DNA from: an uncultured Sphingosinicella sp. | GTDB lineage: Bacteria; Pseudomonadota; Alphaproteobacteria; Sphingomonadales; Sphingomonadaceae | Direction: 5' to 3' | Assembly (NCBI RefSeq): GCF_902806315.1 | Contig: NZ_CADCWD010000033.1 | Location: 1-64,000, forward strand | DNA length: 64,000 nucleotides | In this document: positions 19,623 to 29,229 of the stretch, one piece after another | Numbering within the stretch: the stretch's first letter is position 1 | Layout: each line of letters begins with the position of its first letter | Program-made: the position numbers and the translations under genes | The notes under the pieces: generated by a model | Told to the model about the DNA's origin: nothing | The model's database searches: none | The model's input: the letters and a program-made list of their open reading frames with translations, nothing else

Positions 19623-20963
19623 ATGACGCGTAAGTTTTTCGGCACCGACGGGATCAGGGGCCGCACCAATCAGATGCCGATGACCGCGGCCATGGCTCAG
19701 CGGATCGGCCAGGCGGCGGGCGCGCATTTCGTGCGCGGCAACCACCGCCACCGCGTGGTTGTCGGCAAGGACACGCGCCTCAGCGGCTATATGATGGAAT
19801 CGGCGCTGATCTCCGGCTTCACGAGCGTCGGCATGGACGTGGTGATGGTCGGGCCGATGCCGACGCCGGCCGTCGCGATGCTCGCCCGCTCCATGCGCGC
19901 CGACCTCGGGGTCATGATCTCGGCCAGCCACAACCCCTATCTGGACAATGGCATCAAGCTGTTCGGCCCGGACGGCTATAAGCTGACCGACGCGGACGAG
20001 GGCGCCATCGAGAAGCTGCTGGAGGACGAGCCCAGGCTTGCTCCGGCGCCCGAGATCGGCCGCGCCCGCAAGATCGAGGATGCGCGCGGCCGCTACATCC
20101 ACGCGGCCAAGCTGACCTTTCCCGAGCATCTTCGTCTCGACGGCATCAAGGTGGTCGTCGATTGCGCCAACGGCGCCGCCTACCAGGTCGCTCCCGCCGC
20201 GCTTTGGGAGCTCGGCGCCGAGGTGGTAGCGATCGGCGTGTCCCCAAACGGCATGAACATCAACGACGGCTGCGGGTCGACCGACACGCGGCTGCTTCAG
20301 GCGACCGTTGTGGAGGCAGGCGCCGATATCGGCATCGCGCTGGACGGGGACGCTGACCGGCTGATCGTGGTCGACGAGACCGGCCGTGTGGTCGACGGCG
20401 ACCAGCTCATGGCGCTCATCACCAGCGCGTGGCACCGGCGCGGCACCTTGCGCGGCGGCGGGCTGGTGGCGACGGTCATGTCGAACCTCGGCCTCGAAAG
20501 GTTCGTCGAAGGGCTCGGGCTCAAGCTGGAGCGGACCACGGTGGGCGACCGCTACGTGCTGGAGACGATGCGCGCCAAGGGCTTCAACGTCGGCGGCGAG
20601 CAGTCCGGGCACATCATCCTCAGCGAATATGCGACCACGGGGGACGGCCTCGTAGCCGCGCTCCAGGTGCTTGCGGAATTGGTGGTGAGCGGAAAGCGGG
20701 CGAGCGAGTTGCTGCGACTGTTCGAACCCCTGCCCCAGCTCCTCAAGAATGTTCGCTTCGAAGGCGCGGCGAAGCCCTTGGACGCTGCTCCGGTGCAGGC
20801 CGCGATTGCCGAAGGCGAGGCCCGCCTGTCCGGGACGGGCCGCCTGCTGATCCGCAAATCCGGCACCGAGCCGCTGATCCGCGTCATGGCCGAGGGTGAA
20901 GACGAGCGACTGGTGGCCGAAGTGGTCGACCAGATTTGCGATGCGGTGAGGGCCGCGGCCTAG
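19623..20963 (+). CDS. glmM: Phosphoglucosamine mutase
   Basis: '[15 protein letters not shown]', active-site '[17 protein letters not shown]', '[13 protein letters not shown]', '[14 protein letters not shown]'. Confidence 0.97.
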   Translation: MTRKFFGTDGIRGRTNQMPMTAAMAQRIGQAAGAHFVRGNHRHRVVVGKDTRLSGYMMESALISGFTSVGMDVVMVGPMPTPAVAMLARSMRADLGVMISASHNPYLDNGIKLFGPDGYKLTDADEGAIEKLLEDEPRLAPAPEIGRARKIEDARGRYIHAAKLTFPEHLRLDGIKVVVDCANGAAYQVAPAALWELGAEVVAIGVSPNGMNINDGCGSTDTRLLQATVVEAGADIGIALDGDADRLIVVDETGRVVDGDQLMALITSAWHRRGTLRGGGLVATVMSNLGLERFVEGLGLKLERTTVGDRYVLETMRAKGFNVGGEQSGHIILSEYATTGDGLVAALQVLAELVVSGKRASELLRLFEPLPQLLKNVRFEGAAKPLDAAPVQAAIAEGEARLSGTGRLLIRKSGTEPLIRVMAEGEDERLVAEVVDQICDAVRAAA

Positions 20964-20977
20964 CGGCGCCGGACCAA

Positions 20978-22159
20978 ATGAGCGTTCCCCGCATCCTCAT
21001 CATCGCCGGCTCGGATTCGGGCGGCGGGGCCGGCATTCAGGCGGACATCAAGACGGTGACGATGATGGGCGGCCACGCAATGACCGCGATCACGGCGATC
21101 ACCGCGCAGAACACGCTGGGTGTCGATGCGGTGATGGCGGTGCCTGCCGGCATGGTTCTGAAGCAGATCGACGCGGTGGTGAGCGACATCGGCGTGGATG
21201 CGGTGAAGATCGGCATGATCGGATCGGCGGAAGTGGCGGAAGCCGTGGCGGAGCGGCTCGAAGGGCTGGATGTCCCGATCGTCTTCGATCCGGTGATGGT
21301 CGCGTCGAGCGGCGCGGTGCTGGCGGATGCTCGGACCATAAGGGTGTTCGATCGGCTGCTGAAGCTCGCGGCGCTCGCAACTCCGAACACGCCGGAACTG
21401 GCGGCGCTCGCAGGAATGGAAGTCCGGGACGAGGCAGAGCGGGATCGGGCCGTCGAAGAGGTGATGGATCGTACCGGCTGCCGCGCACTGCTGGCCAAGG
21501 GAGGTCACCTGCCCCATTCGGAATCGGATGAGATCAGCGACGTGCTCTACGATTCCGAATATAACGAGCGCCATTGGAGCGGCCTGCGCATCGACACCGT
21601 CCATAATCACGGGACCGGCTGCACATTGGCGAGCGCGATCGCCGTCGGGCTTGGGCGCGGCGAACGGCTCGCCGACGCTGTCGACATCGCTCGGGACTTT
21701 GTCCGCACCGCGATGAAGGCCGCGCCGGGTCTCGGCGGCGGTCATGGCCCGATGGGTCATTGGGCGGCGCGCGGCGGCGCGATGAACCTCAATCAGGTGA
21801 CCGTCGGAGCGCTCAATTATGGCGACTCGATCCGGTTCTATCGCGCGCTCGGCCTCCGTCAGATCGTCGACGCCCCGCCGCGCTACGCCCGTTTCGAAGC
21901 TCCTGGCGGCGCCACTTTCTCGATCCATGTCGAAGAGACGCCCAGCACCCGCAGCGACACTTTGATTTATTTCGAGGTGGCGGAGCTGGACGCGCTGGCC
22001 GAGCGCCTCAGCACGGACGGCATCGGATTCCTGAGCATGCCCGAAGACAAGCCGTGGCTCTGGCGCGAAGCACGCCTGCTCGATCCCGCCGGAAACCGCA
22101 TCTGTCTCTACCGAGCCGGCGAGAACCGCCGCTTCCCGCCTTGGCGGATTGCCGGCTGA
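20978..22159 (+). CDS. thiD: Hydroxymethylpyrimidine/phosphomethylpyrimidine kinase fused in frame to a C-terminal VOC (glyoxalase-fold) domain
   Basis: N-term 'ILIIAGSDSGGGAGIQADIKTVTMMGGHAMTAITAITAQNT', 'DTVHNHGTGCTLASAIA' (ThiD); C-term 'MNLNQVTVGALNYGDSIRFYRALGLRQIVDAPPRYARFEAPGG...LLDPAGNRICLYRAGENRRFPPWRI' (VOC). One uninterrupted ORF. Confidence 0.9.
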   Translation: MSVPRILIIAGSDSGGGAGIQADIKTVTMMGGHAMTAITAITAQNTLGVDAVMAVPAGMVLKQIDAVVSDIGVDAVKIGMIGSAEVAEAVAERLEGLDVPIVFDPVMVASSGAVLADARTIRVFDRLLKLAALATPNTPELAALAGMEVRDEAERDRAVEEVMDRTGCRALLAKGGHLPHSESDEISDVLYDSEYNERHWSGLRIDTVHNHGTGCTLASAIAVGLGRGERLADAVDIARDFVRTAMKAAPGLGGGHGPMGHWAARGGAMNLNQVTVGALNYGDSIRFYRALGLRQIVDAPPRYARFEAPGGATFSIHVEETPSTRSDTLIYFEVAELDALAERLSTDGIGFLSMPEDKPWLWREARLLDPAGNRICLYRAGENRRFPPWRIAG

Positions 22160-22210
22160 TCCACAGCTTTTAGCGATGTTACCAGCGGCTCCCACTGGCC
22201 AGCCGCTGAA

Positions 22211-22852
22211 ATGGTTAATAAGCTTGAGAACATGGCCCGCCCCTGCTTCAAGATCGAACGCGAATTTCCCGAGCCGCTCGCCGGTGTCGACGAAGCCGGC
22301 TGCGCGCCGCTGGCCGGGCCGGTGGTCGCGGCGGCGGTGGTGCTGGATCGCAGCCGCTTTCCGCGCGGGCTCGACGATTCAAAGGTGGTGCCCGTCAAGG
22401 AGCGGGAATCGCTTTACGCCCGGCTGCAGGTGCAGGCGCGGATCGGCGTCGGGATTGCGAGCGTCGAGGAGATTGAGAGCCTCAACATCTACTGGGCGCG
22501 GATGCTGGCGATGACTCGGGCGGTGGAGGCGCTGGGGTTCGACCCTGAGTTCGTGCTGGTGGACGGCAATGCATGCCCGCGCTGGAGCCGGCCTTCCAAG
22601 GCGATCGTGGCGGGCGACGCCAAGTGCCGCTCCATCGCCGCTGCCTCCATCATCGCCAAGGTCACGCGGGACCGGATCATGGCGGAGTATTGCGCGCAAT
22701 ATCCGGGCTATGGCTGGTCCTCGAACAAAGGCTATCCGACCCCCGACCACCGCAAGGCGATTGCCCGGCTCGGCATCACGCCGCTCCACCGGCGCAGCTT
22801 TGCGGGCGTGCGCGAATATGTGCCGGACCTGGTGACGCTCGCGGCCGAATAG
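22211..22852 (+). CDS. rnhB: Ribonuclease HII
   Basis: 'LAGVDEAGCAPLAGPVVAAAVVLD', 'GDAKCRSIAAASIIAKVTRDRIM', 'GWSSNKGYPTPDHRKAIARLGITPLHRRSFAGV'; start may be the internal ATG MARPCFKIE. Confidence 0.95.
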   Translation: MVNKLENMARPCFKIEREFPEPLAGVDEAGCAPLAGPVVAAAVVLDRSRFPRGLDDSKVVPVKERESLYARLQVQARIGVGIASVEEIESLNIYWARMLAMTRAVEALGFDPEFVLVDGNACPRWSRPSKAIVAGDAKCRSIAAASIIAKVTRDRIMAEYCAQYPGYGWSSNKGYPTPDHRKAIARLGITPLHRRSFAGVREYVPDLVTLAAE

Positions 22853-24214
22853 TCAGGCCGGCAGGCGGGCCGACACGCTCCGCCTGAACAGCAGAAGCAG
22901 GAGCACGGCGAGCGCGGCGAAGCCGGCATGCAGGCTCCAGAAGAAGTGCGCCGGCATCGTTTCGTAAAAGCCGCCGGTCCAGCCGACGATGAGGTTGCCC
23001 GCAAACGCGCTCAGCACATAACTGCCCATGATCAGCGATCGCGATCGAGCCGGCGCGTGCCTGGAGATGAGCGCGAGCGTGGTCGAGAAGATGAAGGGCG
23101 CTGCGGCCGCGACCAGCAGGAAATAGGGCACGCACCAGAAGAGGCTCGCCTTGCCCGCTCCGGCCGTTGCGGCGCCGAGCGTCAGAGAGAGGAAAGCCAG
23201 AGCGAGCAACGTGAAGCCGATGACCAGCTTGCGCAGCGCATGCGGTTCCGTCTCGAGCCGCGCCTGCCGCTTCCAGAGCCAATAGACGCCGAGCGCGGCG
23301 GCAATGCCGAACAAGCCGTCCAGTCCAAGGAGCCAGGGCACCGGAAGCTCGAAGCCGACATCGCGGTCGACGGCATCGCGGGCCCAAATGGCGAGGATGT
23401 TGAACGTCTGATTGTAGGTGCCGAAATAAAGAATGTTGAGCGCGATGATCCCGATCAACGCCGTGACGGCGCCGGGAGCGCCCGGCTCCTCCGGCTCGGC
23501 TTCGGCGGCCGCGCGGACGTCCGGCGGCAGCCGTTGCCATGCCGATCCGTAAAGGGCGAGCGCCGCAGCCGCGGCGGCCGCAGGGGCGGCGAAACCTGCC
23601 GACCATCCCGAAGCTGCGACAAGGCTTCCGCAGACGAGAGGGCCAGCGAAGGCTCCGAAATTGATCCCGGCAAGGTCGAGCGCGAAGGCGCGAGGCCGTT
23701 CCTCGCCGGTGTCGTCGTAGAGGTTGCCGATCTGCACCTTGAGATTGCCCGTCGCGAAGCCGCTTCCCAGCCCGATCAACAGCAGCCCGGCGAGGAAGGA
23801 ACGAGGCCAGGTCAGCGCGGCATAGCCGGCGAGCATAAGCACAAGCCCGATGCCGACCGCCGCGCGCTGCCCAGTCAGGCGGTCGGCGATGGCGCCTCCG
23901 AGGAGCGGAGTGAAGCAGATGAAGCCCGCGAACAGCCCGAAGAGCTGGGACGCGAGGCCGATCGTCGTCAGCTTGCCGAACAGCGTGTCGAGCAGGGCCG
24001 CAAAGCCGCCAAGCCCGGCTACCGCGCCGAGCCGCTCGGACCGAAGCAGTTCGCCGCTGAGATAGAGCACCAGGAGCGAAAGGGTACCATAAAGCGCGAA
24101 AGCATTCAGCGCTTCCGTCGCGGCCAGGATGGCGAGGCCGCGCGGGGCCGGCGGTGCCTCCGAATGCGGAAAAGCGTCGCCCGCCGATGTCGCTCTTGTC
24201 GCGCCGTTCACCAT
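22853..24214 (-). CDS. POT/PTR family oligopeptide transporter (second copy)
   Basis: 'ATEALNAFALYGTLSLLVLYLSGELL', 'FICFTPLLGGAIADRLTGQRAAVGIGLVLMLAGY'; multi-TM. Start MVNGATRATS at 24214. Confidence 0.85.
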   Translation of the reverse strand: MVNGATRATSAGDAFPHSEAPPAPRGLAILAATEALNAFALYGTLSLLVLYLSGELLRSERLGAVAGLGGFAALLDTLFGKLTTIGLASQLFGLFAGFICFTPLLGGAIADRLTGQRAAVGIGLVLMLAGYAALTWPRSFLAGLLLIGLGSGFATGNLKVQIGNLYDDTGEERPRAFALDLAGINFGAFAGPLVCGSLVAASGWSAGFAAPAAAAAAALALYGSAWQRLPPDVRAAAEAEPEEPGAPGAVTALIGIIALNILYFGTYNQTFNILAIWARDAVDRDVGFELPVPWLLGLDGLFGIAAALGVYWLWKRQARLETEPHALRKLVIGFTLLALAFLSLTLGAATAGAGKASLFWCVPYFLLVAAAAPFIFSTTLALISRHAPARSRSLIMGSYVLSAFAGNLIVGWTGGFYETMPAHFFWSLHAGFAALAVLLLLLFRRSVSARLPA

Positions 24215-24305
24215 GAGGACTACAGACGCGCGGGGCCGATCCGTCAACGTTCGTTGGCTTTGCCGGCTTGACCCCGGCCTGCGCCCGGTGCTTACGGCTG
24301 CGGCC

Positions 24306-24767
24306 ATGAGCATCAACGAGCGCCTCGCCGAGCACGGCATCACCCTTCCCGAGCCGGCCGCGCCGGTCGCCGCCTATGTGCCCGCCGTGCGCGTCGGCAA
24401 TCTGCTCCACATTTCCGGGCAGCTCCCGTTTGACAACGGCGCGGTGATGACCGGCCGCCTCGGCGATGATCGCGACCTCGACTACGGCCGCGCCGCCGCC
24501 CGCGCCTGCGGCATCATGCTGCTCGCCCAGATCAAGAAGGCGATCGGCTCGCTCGACAAGGTGGAGCGGATCGTGAAGCTCGGCGTGTTCGTGAGCAGCG
24601 CCGGCTCCTTTACCGATCAGCCCAAGGTCGCGGACGGCGCCTCGACCTTGATGGCGGACATCTTTGGCGAAGCCGGACGCCACGCACGGGCCGCCGTCGG
24701 CGTGCCGGTGCTCCCGCTCGGCGCCGCGGTCGAAATCGATGCGGTTGTGGCCGTCCGGGCTGATTAG
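24306..24767 (+). CDS. RidA family protein (YjgF/YER057c/UK114)
   Basis: 'VRVGNLLHISGQLPFDNG', 'LGVFVSSAGSFTDQPKVADGASTLMADIFGEAGRHARAAVGVPVLPLGAAVEIDAVV'. Confidence 0.93.
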   Translation: MSINERLAEHGITLPEPAAPVAAYVPAVRVGNLLHISGQLPFDNGAVMTGRLGDDRDLDYGRAAARACGIMLLAQIKKAIGSLDKVERIVKLGVFVSSAGSFTDQPKVADGASTLMADIFGEAGRHARAAVGVPVLPLGAAVEIDAVVAVRAD

Positions 24768-25515
24768 CCTCCCCTCGATCGACAGGGTCCTCGCTCCAGC
24801 GCCGAACCCGAAGCGGGTCGAGGCGCTGAGGCCCCTGCCCTTCGCACATCGCGGGCTCCACGGCCGCGGGCTCGTCGAGAACAGCCTCCGCGCTTTCGAA
24901 GCTGCGATTGCTGCGGGCCATGGCATCGAGCTCGACGTGCGCATCAGCCGGGATGCTCATGCGGTCGTCTTCCACGATGCCGAGCTCGACAGGCTTGCCG
25001 AAGCGTCCGGCGCGGTAGACCGCCGCTCGGCCGCCGAGCTCGCCCAGGTCAGGCTTCGCGGCACCCGGGAGACGATCCCCAGCCTGCCCGAGGTGCTGAA
25101 ACTGATCGCCGGGCGCGTGCCGCTCCTTATCGAACTGAAGGCCCCCGATGCGCGCGTGGCACCGCTCTGCCTGTCGGTCTTCCATGCGCTCGAAGGCTAT
25201 CGTGGCCCGGTCGGCGTGATGTCGTTCAACCCGGAGGTCGGCCGCTGGTTCAGGTCCCACGGCCCCCGCGTGGCTCGCGGCCTGGTTGTGACGGAGGCCG
25301 GAAAGCGCAGGCGCGGGGCGCTCGAGCGGCGGCTCGCTTTGTGGCGGTGCAAGCCGGACTTCCTCGCTTATGACGTGCGCGACCTCCCCTCGCGCTTCGC
25401 CGCCCGCGCGCGGGCCCGCGGCATCCCGGTCTTCACCTGGACCTGCCGTTCCGCAGAAGACGAGGCAAAGGCCCGCGCTCATGCCGACCAGGTCATTCAC
25501 GAGATGCCGACTTGA
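24739..25515 (+). CDS. Glycerophosphodiester phosphodiesterase family protein
   Basis: 'FAHRGLHGRGLVENSLRAFEAAIAAGHGIELDVRISRDAHAVVFHDAELDRLAEASG'; overlaps the end of the ridA-like gene. Confidence 0.93.
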   Translation: MRLWPSGLISLPSIDRVLAPAPNPKRVEALRPLPFAHRGLHGRGLVENSLRAFEAAIAAGHGIELDVRISRDAHAVVFHDAELDRLAEASGAVDRRSAAELAQVRLRGTRETIPSLPEVLKLIAGRVPLLIELKAPDARVAPLCLSVFHALEGYRGPVGVMSFNPEVGRWFRSHGPRVARGLVVTEAGKRRRGALERRLALWRCKPDFLAYDVRDLPSRFAARARARGIPVFTWTCRSAEDEAKARAHADQVIHEMPT

Positions 25516-26648
25516 GCGACCGCGAGATCCTCGCCCGCATCGGCGCGGGAGTGTCGAGCTTCGACCCGGCGGATTGGGACGCGTGCGCCGGCACCGGCAA
25601 TCCGTTCCTGTCCCACGCTTTCCTGTCGGCGCTCGAGGATTCGGGCAGCGCCACGCACCGGACCGGCTGGCAGCCGGTGCCGATCGCGATCGACGGCCCT
25701 GATGGACGGCCTGCCGCCGTGCTCCCGGCCTACGCCAAGAGCCACAGCCAGGGCGAATATGTGTTCGATCACAGCTGGGCGGCCGCTTACGAGCGGGCCG
25801 GCGGGCGTTATTATCCCAAGCTCCAGATCGCGGTGCCCTTCACGCCCGTTCCCGGCCGCCGCCTCCTTTCGCGCGACCCGACCCTCGCTCCCGCGCTCAT
25901 CGCCGCTGCGGAAAACCTCGTGCGCAGCAACGGGCTATCGTCGGCCCACGCGACCTTCATCGCGCCCGAGGAAGCGCCGCTGTTCGAGCGTGCGGGCTGG
26001 CTGATCCGCATCGACAGCCAATTCCACTGGCACAATGACGGCTATGGCTGCTTCGACGATTTTCTCGGCTCGCTCTCCTCAAGGAAGCGCAAGGCGATCC
26101 GGAAGGAGCGCGCCGCGGCGGTCGAGGGCCTCCGGGTCGAGCAGCTTACGGGCAGCAGCATCGAGGAGCGGCATTGGGACGCCTTTTGGCATTTCTACCA
26201 GGATACCGGCGCGCGCAAATGGGGCCGCCCTTATCTGACGCGGCGCTTCTTCTCGCTGCTGGGCGCGCGAATGGCTGAGCGGCTGCTGCTCGTTTTTGCG
26301 ATGGACGGCGACACGCCGGTGGCCGGCGCGCTGAACCTGATCGGCGCCGACGCGCTCTATGGGCGCTATTGGGGCACGACGGCCGACGTGCCGCACCTGC
26401 ATTTTGAGATCTGCTATTATCAGGCGATCGAATTCGCGATCGCGAATGGTCTGGCGCGGGTCGAGGCCGGAGCCCAGGGCGAGCATAAGCTCAGCCGCGG
26501 CTACCGGCCGGTGCCGACCGTCTCGGCCCACTATCTCGCGGACCCGCAGCTACGCGATGCGGTGGCGGATTTCCTCGAGGCGGAGCGCCGCGCCGTGGCG
26601 CAGGAGATCGCCGTGCTGGACGAAATGACGCCCTTCAGGAAGACCTAG
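25512..26648 (+). CDS. GNAT/FemAB-like N-acyltransferase (COG3146-type, peptidogalycan biosynthesis family)
   Basis: 'GNPFLSHAFLSALEDSGSA', 'LSSRKRKAIRKERA', 'YWGTTADVPHLHFEICYYQAIEFAIANGLARVEAGAQGEHKLSRGYRPVPTVSAHY'; TTG start overlaps the upstream TGA. Confidence 0.88.
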   Translation: MSDREILARIGAGVSSFDPADWDACAGTGNPFLSHAFLSALEDSGSATHRTGWQPVPIAIDGPDGRPAAVLPAYAKSHSQGEYVFDHSWAAAYERAGGRYYPKLQIAVPFTPVPGRRLLSRDPTLAPALIAAAENLVRSNGLSSAHATFIAPEEAPLFERAGWLIRIDSQFHWHNDGYGCFDDFLGSLSSRKRKAIRKERAAAVEGLRVEQLTGSSIEERHWDAFWHFYQDTGARKWGRPYLTRRFFSLLGARMAERLLLVFAMDGDTPVAGALNLIGADALYGRYWGTTADVPHLHFEICYYQAIEFAIANGLARVEAGAQGEHKLSRGYRPVPTVSAHYLADPQLRDAVADFLEAERRAVAQEIAVLDEMTPFRKT

Positions 26649-26941
26649 GCCGCGCGGCGGGCGGTCTCGGCGAGCCAGGCGCGTGCCTGGCGCTGGGCTT
26701 CGGCGATCTCGCGGGCGCTCATTTCCTCGGAGATATCGGCGCGGCACGACTGAGCCTCGCAGCTGCCGTTGAGCGCGGCGAGATTGAACCATTTATGCGC
26801 TTCGACGAGGTCGATCTCGGTCCCGGCAGTGCCGGTCGAATATGCAACGCCCAACTCATAAAGCGCGTCCGCGTCGCCGCCTGCCGCATCCGCCATCCAA
26901 CGCTCCATCAGGAAGTTGGCCGATTTCAGACTGTTGCCCAT
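26645..26941 (-). CDS. SEL1-like repeat protein (short)
   Basis: 'AAGGDADALYELGVAYSTGTAGTEIDLVEAHKWFNLAALNG' Sel1-repeat pattern. Confidence 0.8.
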   Translation of the reverse strand: MGNSLKSANFLMERWMADAAGGDADALYELGVAYSTGTAGTEIDLVEAHKWFNLAALNGSCEAQSCRADISEEMSAREIAEAQRQARAWLAETARRAA

Positions 26942-27033
26942 TCTTGGTCCCCTGTTTGCTCTCTTATCGGGGCCAGTCTTCGCGCATCCTCTGCAAAGAA
27001 ATGGTTAACGGCGCGGTGACCATCTTTCGTTGA

Positions 27034-27879
27034 TCAGAGCGGCTCAACGGCAACATTGTCGATGAGACGCGTGCGGCCGAGCTTCGCTGCCGCGAGCAGA
27101 CGCGCCGGGCGATCAAGGCCGTCGAGCGGAGTAAGCGTCTCCGCATCGGCGAGCGCCACGTAATCGATGGGATCGAAGCCCGCAGCCCGCAGCGCCGAAC
27201 GTGCGCGCTCGAGAGCTTCGTCCATGTCGGCGCCCTCCCGGATCGCCTGCGCCGCCTCCAGCAGAACTCGCGGAAGCACGCGCGCGGCTATCCTCTCCTC
27301 CTCCGACAGGTAGGCATTGCGCGACGAGAGCGCCAAGCCGTCCGCATCGCGCTGAGTTGGAACGCCGACGATCCGCACGTCCAAATCCAGGTCGCGGACC
27401 ATCTTGCGAATGACGGCAAGCTGCTGGAAATCCTTCTCGCCGAACAGCACCACGTCCGGCCGGACCTGCCCGAACAACTTCGCCACGACAGTCGCAACCC
27501 CTCCGAAATGCCCGGGCCGGTGCGCGCCCTCGAATGCTTCGCTCACACCCGACACGCTGATCGTGGTCGCGTAACCGTCCGGATACATGGTGGCGACACT
27601 CGGCGCCCACAGGAACGCGCAGCCTGCCGCCTCTAGCAGCGCCTCGTCCGCTGCCTCGCGGCGGGGATAGCTCGCCAGGTCCTCGGTCGGAGCGAACTGC
27701 GTCGGGTTGACGAAGATCGAGGCCGCGACATGGCTCCCATGCCGTTTCGCCTCTGAAATCAATGCCATATGCCCGGAGTGGAGCGCGCCCATGGTTGGCA
27801 CCAGCGCCACGCTTCCGCCGTCACGGCGAATCGCTGCCACGACTCGTCTGAGCGCATCGATCTCACGGATGGTTTGCAC
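27034..27879 (-). CDS. panC: Pantoate--beta-alanine ligase
   Basis: 'VALVPTMGALHSGHMALI', 'SIFVNPTQFAPTEDLASYPR', 'GVATVVAKLFGQVRPDVVLFGEKDFQQLAVIRKMV'. Confidence 0.97.
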   Translation of the reverse strand: MQTIREIDALRRVVAAIRRDGGSVALVPTMGALHSGHMALISEAKRHGSHVAASIFVNPTQFAPTEDLASYPRREAADEALLEAAGCAFLWAPSVATMYPDGYATTISVSGVSEAFEGAHRPGHFGGVATVVAKLFGQVRPDVVLFGEKDFQQLAVIRKMVRDLDLDVRIVGVPTQRDADGLALSSRNAYLSEEERIAARVLPRVLLEAAQAIREGADMDEALERARSALRAAGFDPIDYVALADAETLTPLDGLDRPARLLAAAKLGRTRLIDNVAVEPL

Positions 27880-27966
27880 GAAAGCGCGTGCTCCGATAGA
27901 AGGTTAACGTCGGTATTTGAGGCGCGTTCTTTGCGAGGGCGAGCCGGGTAGATCAAGGGGGACAGC

Positions 27967-28782
27967 ATGTTGGGTATCGCTGGCGCACGGCCGCATTTCA
28001 TCGTTTTCGCGAACGAGAAAGGCGGCACGGGCAAGTCGACAACGGCCGTGCACACTGCTGTCGCCCTTGCCGCCGCAGGCCGCCGCGTGGCCGCGATCGA
28101 CCTCGACACGCGCCAGCGCACGCTGGGCCGATATCTGGACAACCGGGCCGCTTCGATCCGCCGGCTCCAAATCGAGCTGCCGATGCCGGCGCACGAGACC
28201 TTCGATCCCGCGAAGAATGACGACCTGGGCGCGCAGCTCGACCGGCTCGCCGAGGGCGTTGAGGTGGTGGTCGTCGACACGCCCGGCCGCGACGACCCCT
28301 TCGCCCGCGCCGCCATGTTGCGCGCCGACACGCTTGTGACACCGATCAACGACAGCTTCGTCGACCTGGACCTTATAGGCGAGGTGGACGCGGAGACCTA
28401 CAAGGTCCGCCGCCCGAGCTTCTATGCGGAGCTCGTCTGGAACAGCCGCACTCAGCGCGCCAAGACCACCGGCAGCAGCGTCGATTGGGTCCTGCTCCGC
28501 AACCGCCTCCAGCATATCGAGGCGAAGAATATGCGCCGCGTCGGCAATGCGCTGGAGGAGCTTTCCCGCCGCGTCGGCTTCCGCGTGATCCCGGGCCTTG
28601 GCGAGCGCGTCATCTATCGCGAGCTCTTCCCCTCGGGCCTCACCCTCCTCGACCTCCAGCAGCTCGGCAATGTCGGCCTCAGCCATATCGCCGCGCGCCA
28701 GGAACTGCGCGAGATGATCGCCGCCTTCGGCATTCCCGAGCAAGGCGAAGCCGCGCCGAGGCGGATGGCCGCCAACGGCTAG
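27967..28782 (+). CDS. mipZ: ParA-like division-plane positioning ATPase MipZ
   Basis: Deviant Walker A 'NEKGGTGKSTTAVHTAVALAAAGRRVAAIDLDTRQRTLGRYLDNR', 'VVVVDTPGRDDPFARAAMLRADTLVTPINDSFVDLDLIGEVD'. Confidence 0.95.
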   Translation: MLGIAGARPHFIVFANEKGGTGKSTTAVHTAVALAAAGRRVAAIDLDTRQRTLGRYLDNRAASIRRLQIELPMPAHETFDPAKNDDLGAQLDRLAEGVEVVVVDTPGRDDPFARAAMLRADTLVTPINDSFVDLDLIGEVDAETYKVRRPSFYAELVWNSRTQRAKTTGSSVDWVLLRNRLQHIEAKNMRRVGNALEELSRRVGFRVIPGLGERVIYRELFPSGLTLLDLQQLGNVGLSHIAARQELREMIAAFGIPEQGEAAPRRMAANG

Positions 28783-28785
28783 AAG

Positions 28786-29202
28786 ATGCCGCCCATCTTC
28801 TTCCTTCTCGCTGTCGCCGGGCTCGGCTGGGCCTGGTGGACCGGCCGTCTGAAGGGCTTCACCTATGAAGACGGGGTCGCCGCGGCTCTGTTCCTGCTCG
28901 GCCTGCGCCTCTTCACGACCGGCAAGCCGCTGCCCGGAGCGGTGCTGATGGCCGGATCGCTCTTCTGGGCCGCCTATCGGCGCAAGCAGCTTTCGACCAG
29001 CTCGATGTCCCCCGCCGACGCACGCAAGCTGCTCGGCGTTTCGGAGGGCGCGAGCCTGAGCGATATTCGCGACGCCCACCGGCGCCTCATCAGCCGAGTT
29101 CATCCCGATACGGGCGGCTCGGCCGAGCTTGCGAACCGCGTCAATGTTGCGCGCGACACGCTGCTCGCCGAAATGAACCGCGGAACGCCTCGCGCGTCTT
29201 GA
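28786..29202 (+). CDS. Membrane-anchored J-domain (DnaJ) protein
   Basis: N-terminal TM segment; C-terminal J domain 'ARKLLGVSEGASLSDIRDAHRRLISRVHPDTGGS' with HPD. Confidence 0.88.
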   Translation: MPPIFFLLAVAGLGWAWWTGRLKGFTYEDGVAAALFLLGLRLFTTGKPLPGAVLMAGSLFWAAYRRKQLSTSSMSPADARKLLGVSEGASLSDIRDAHRRLISRVHPDTGGSAELANRVNVARDTLLAEMNRGTPRAS

Positions 29203-29229
29203 TTCGCACCCCTCAATACGGAGCCCCTC

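Noticed and set aside
22205-22222. ATGGTTAA upstream of/at the rnhB start as a CtrA site
   Set aside because: It overlaps a possible start codon (M-V-N), is in the reverse orientation, and lacks a second half-site; too weak to call.
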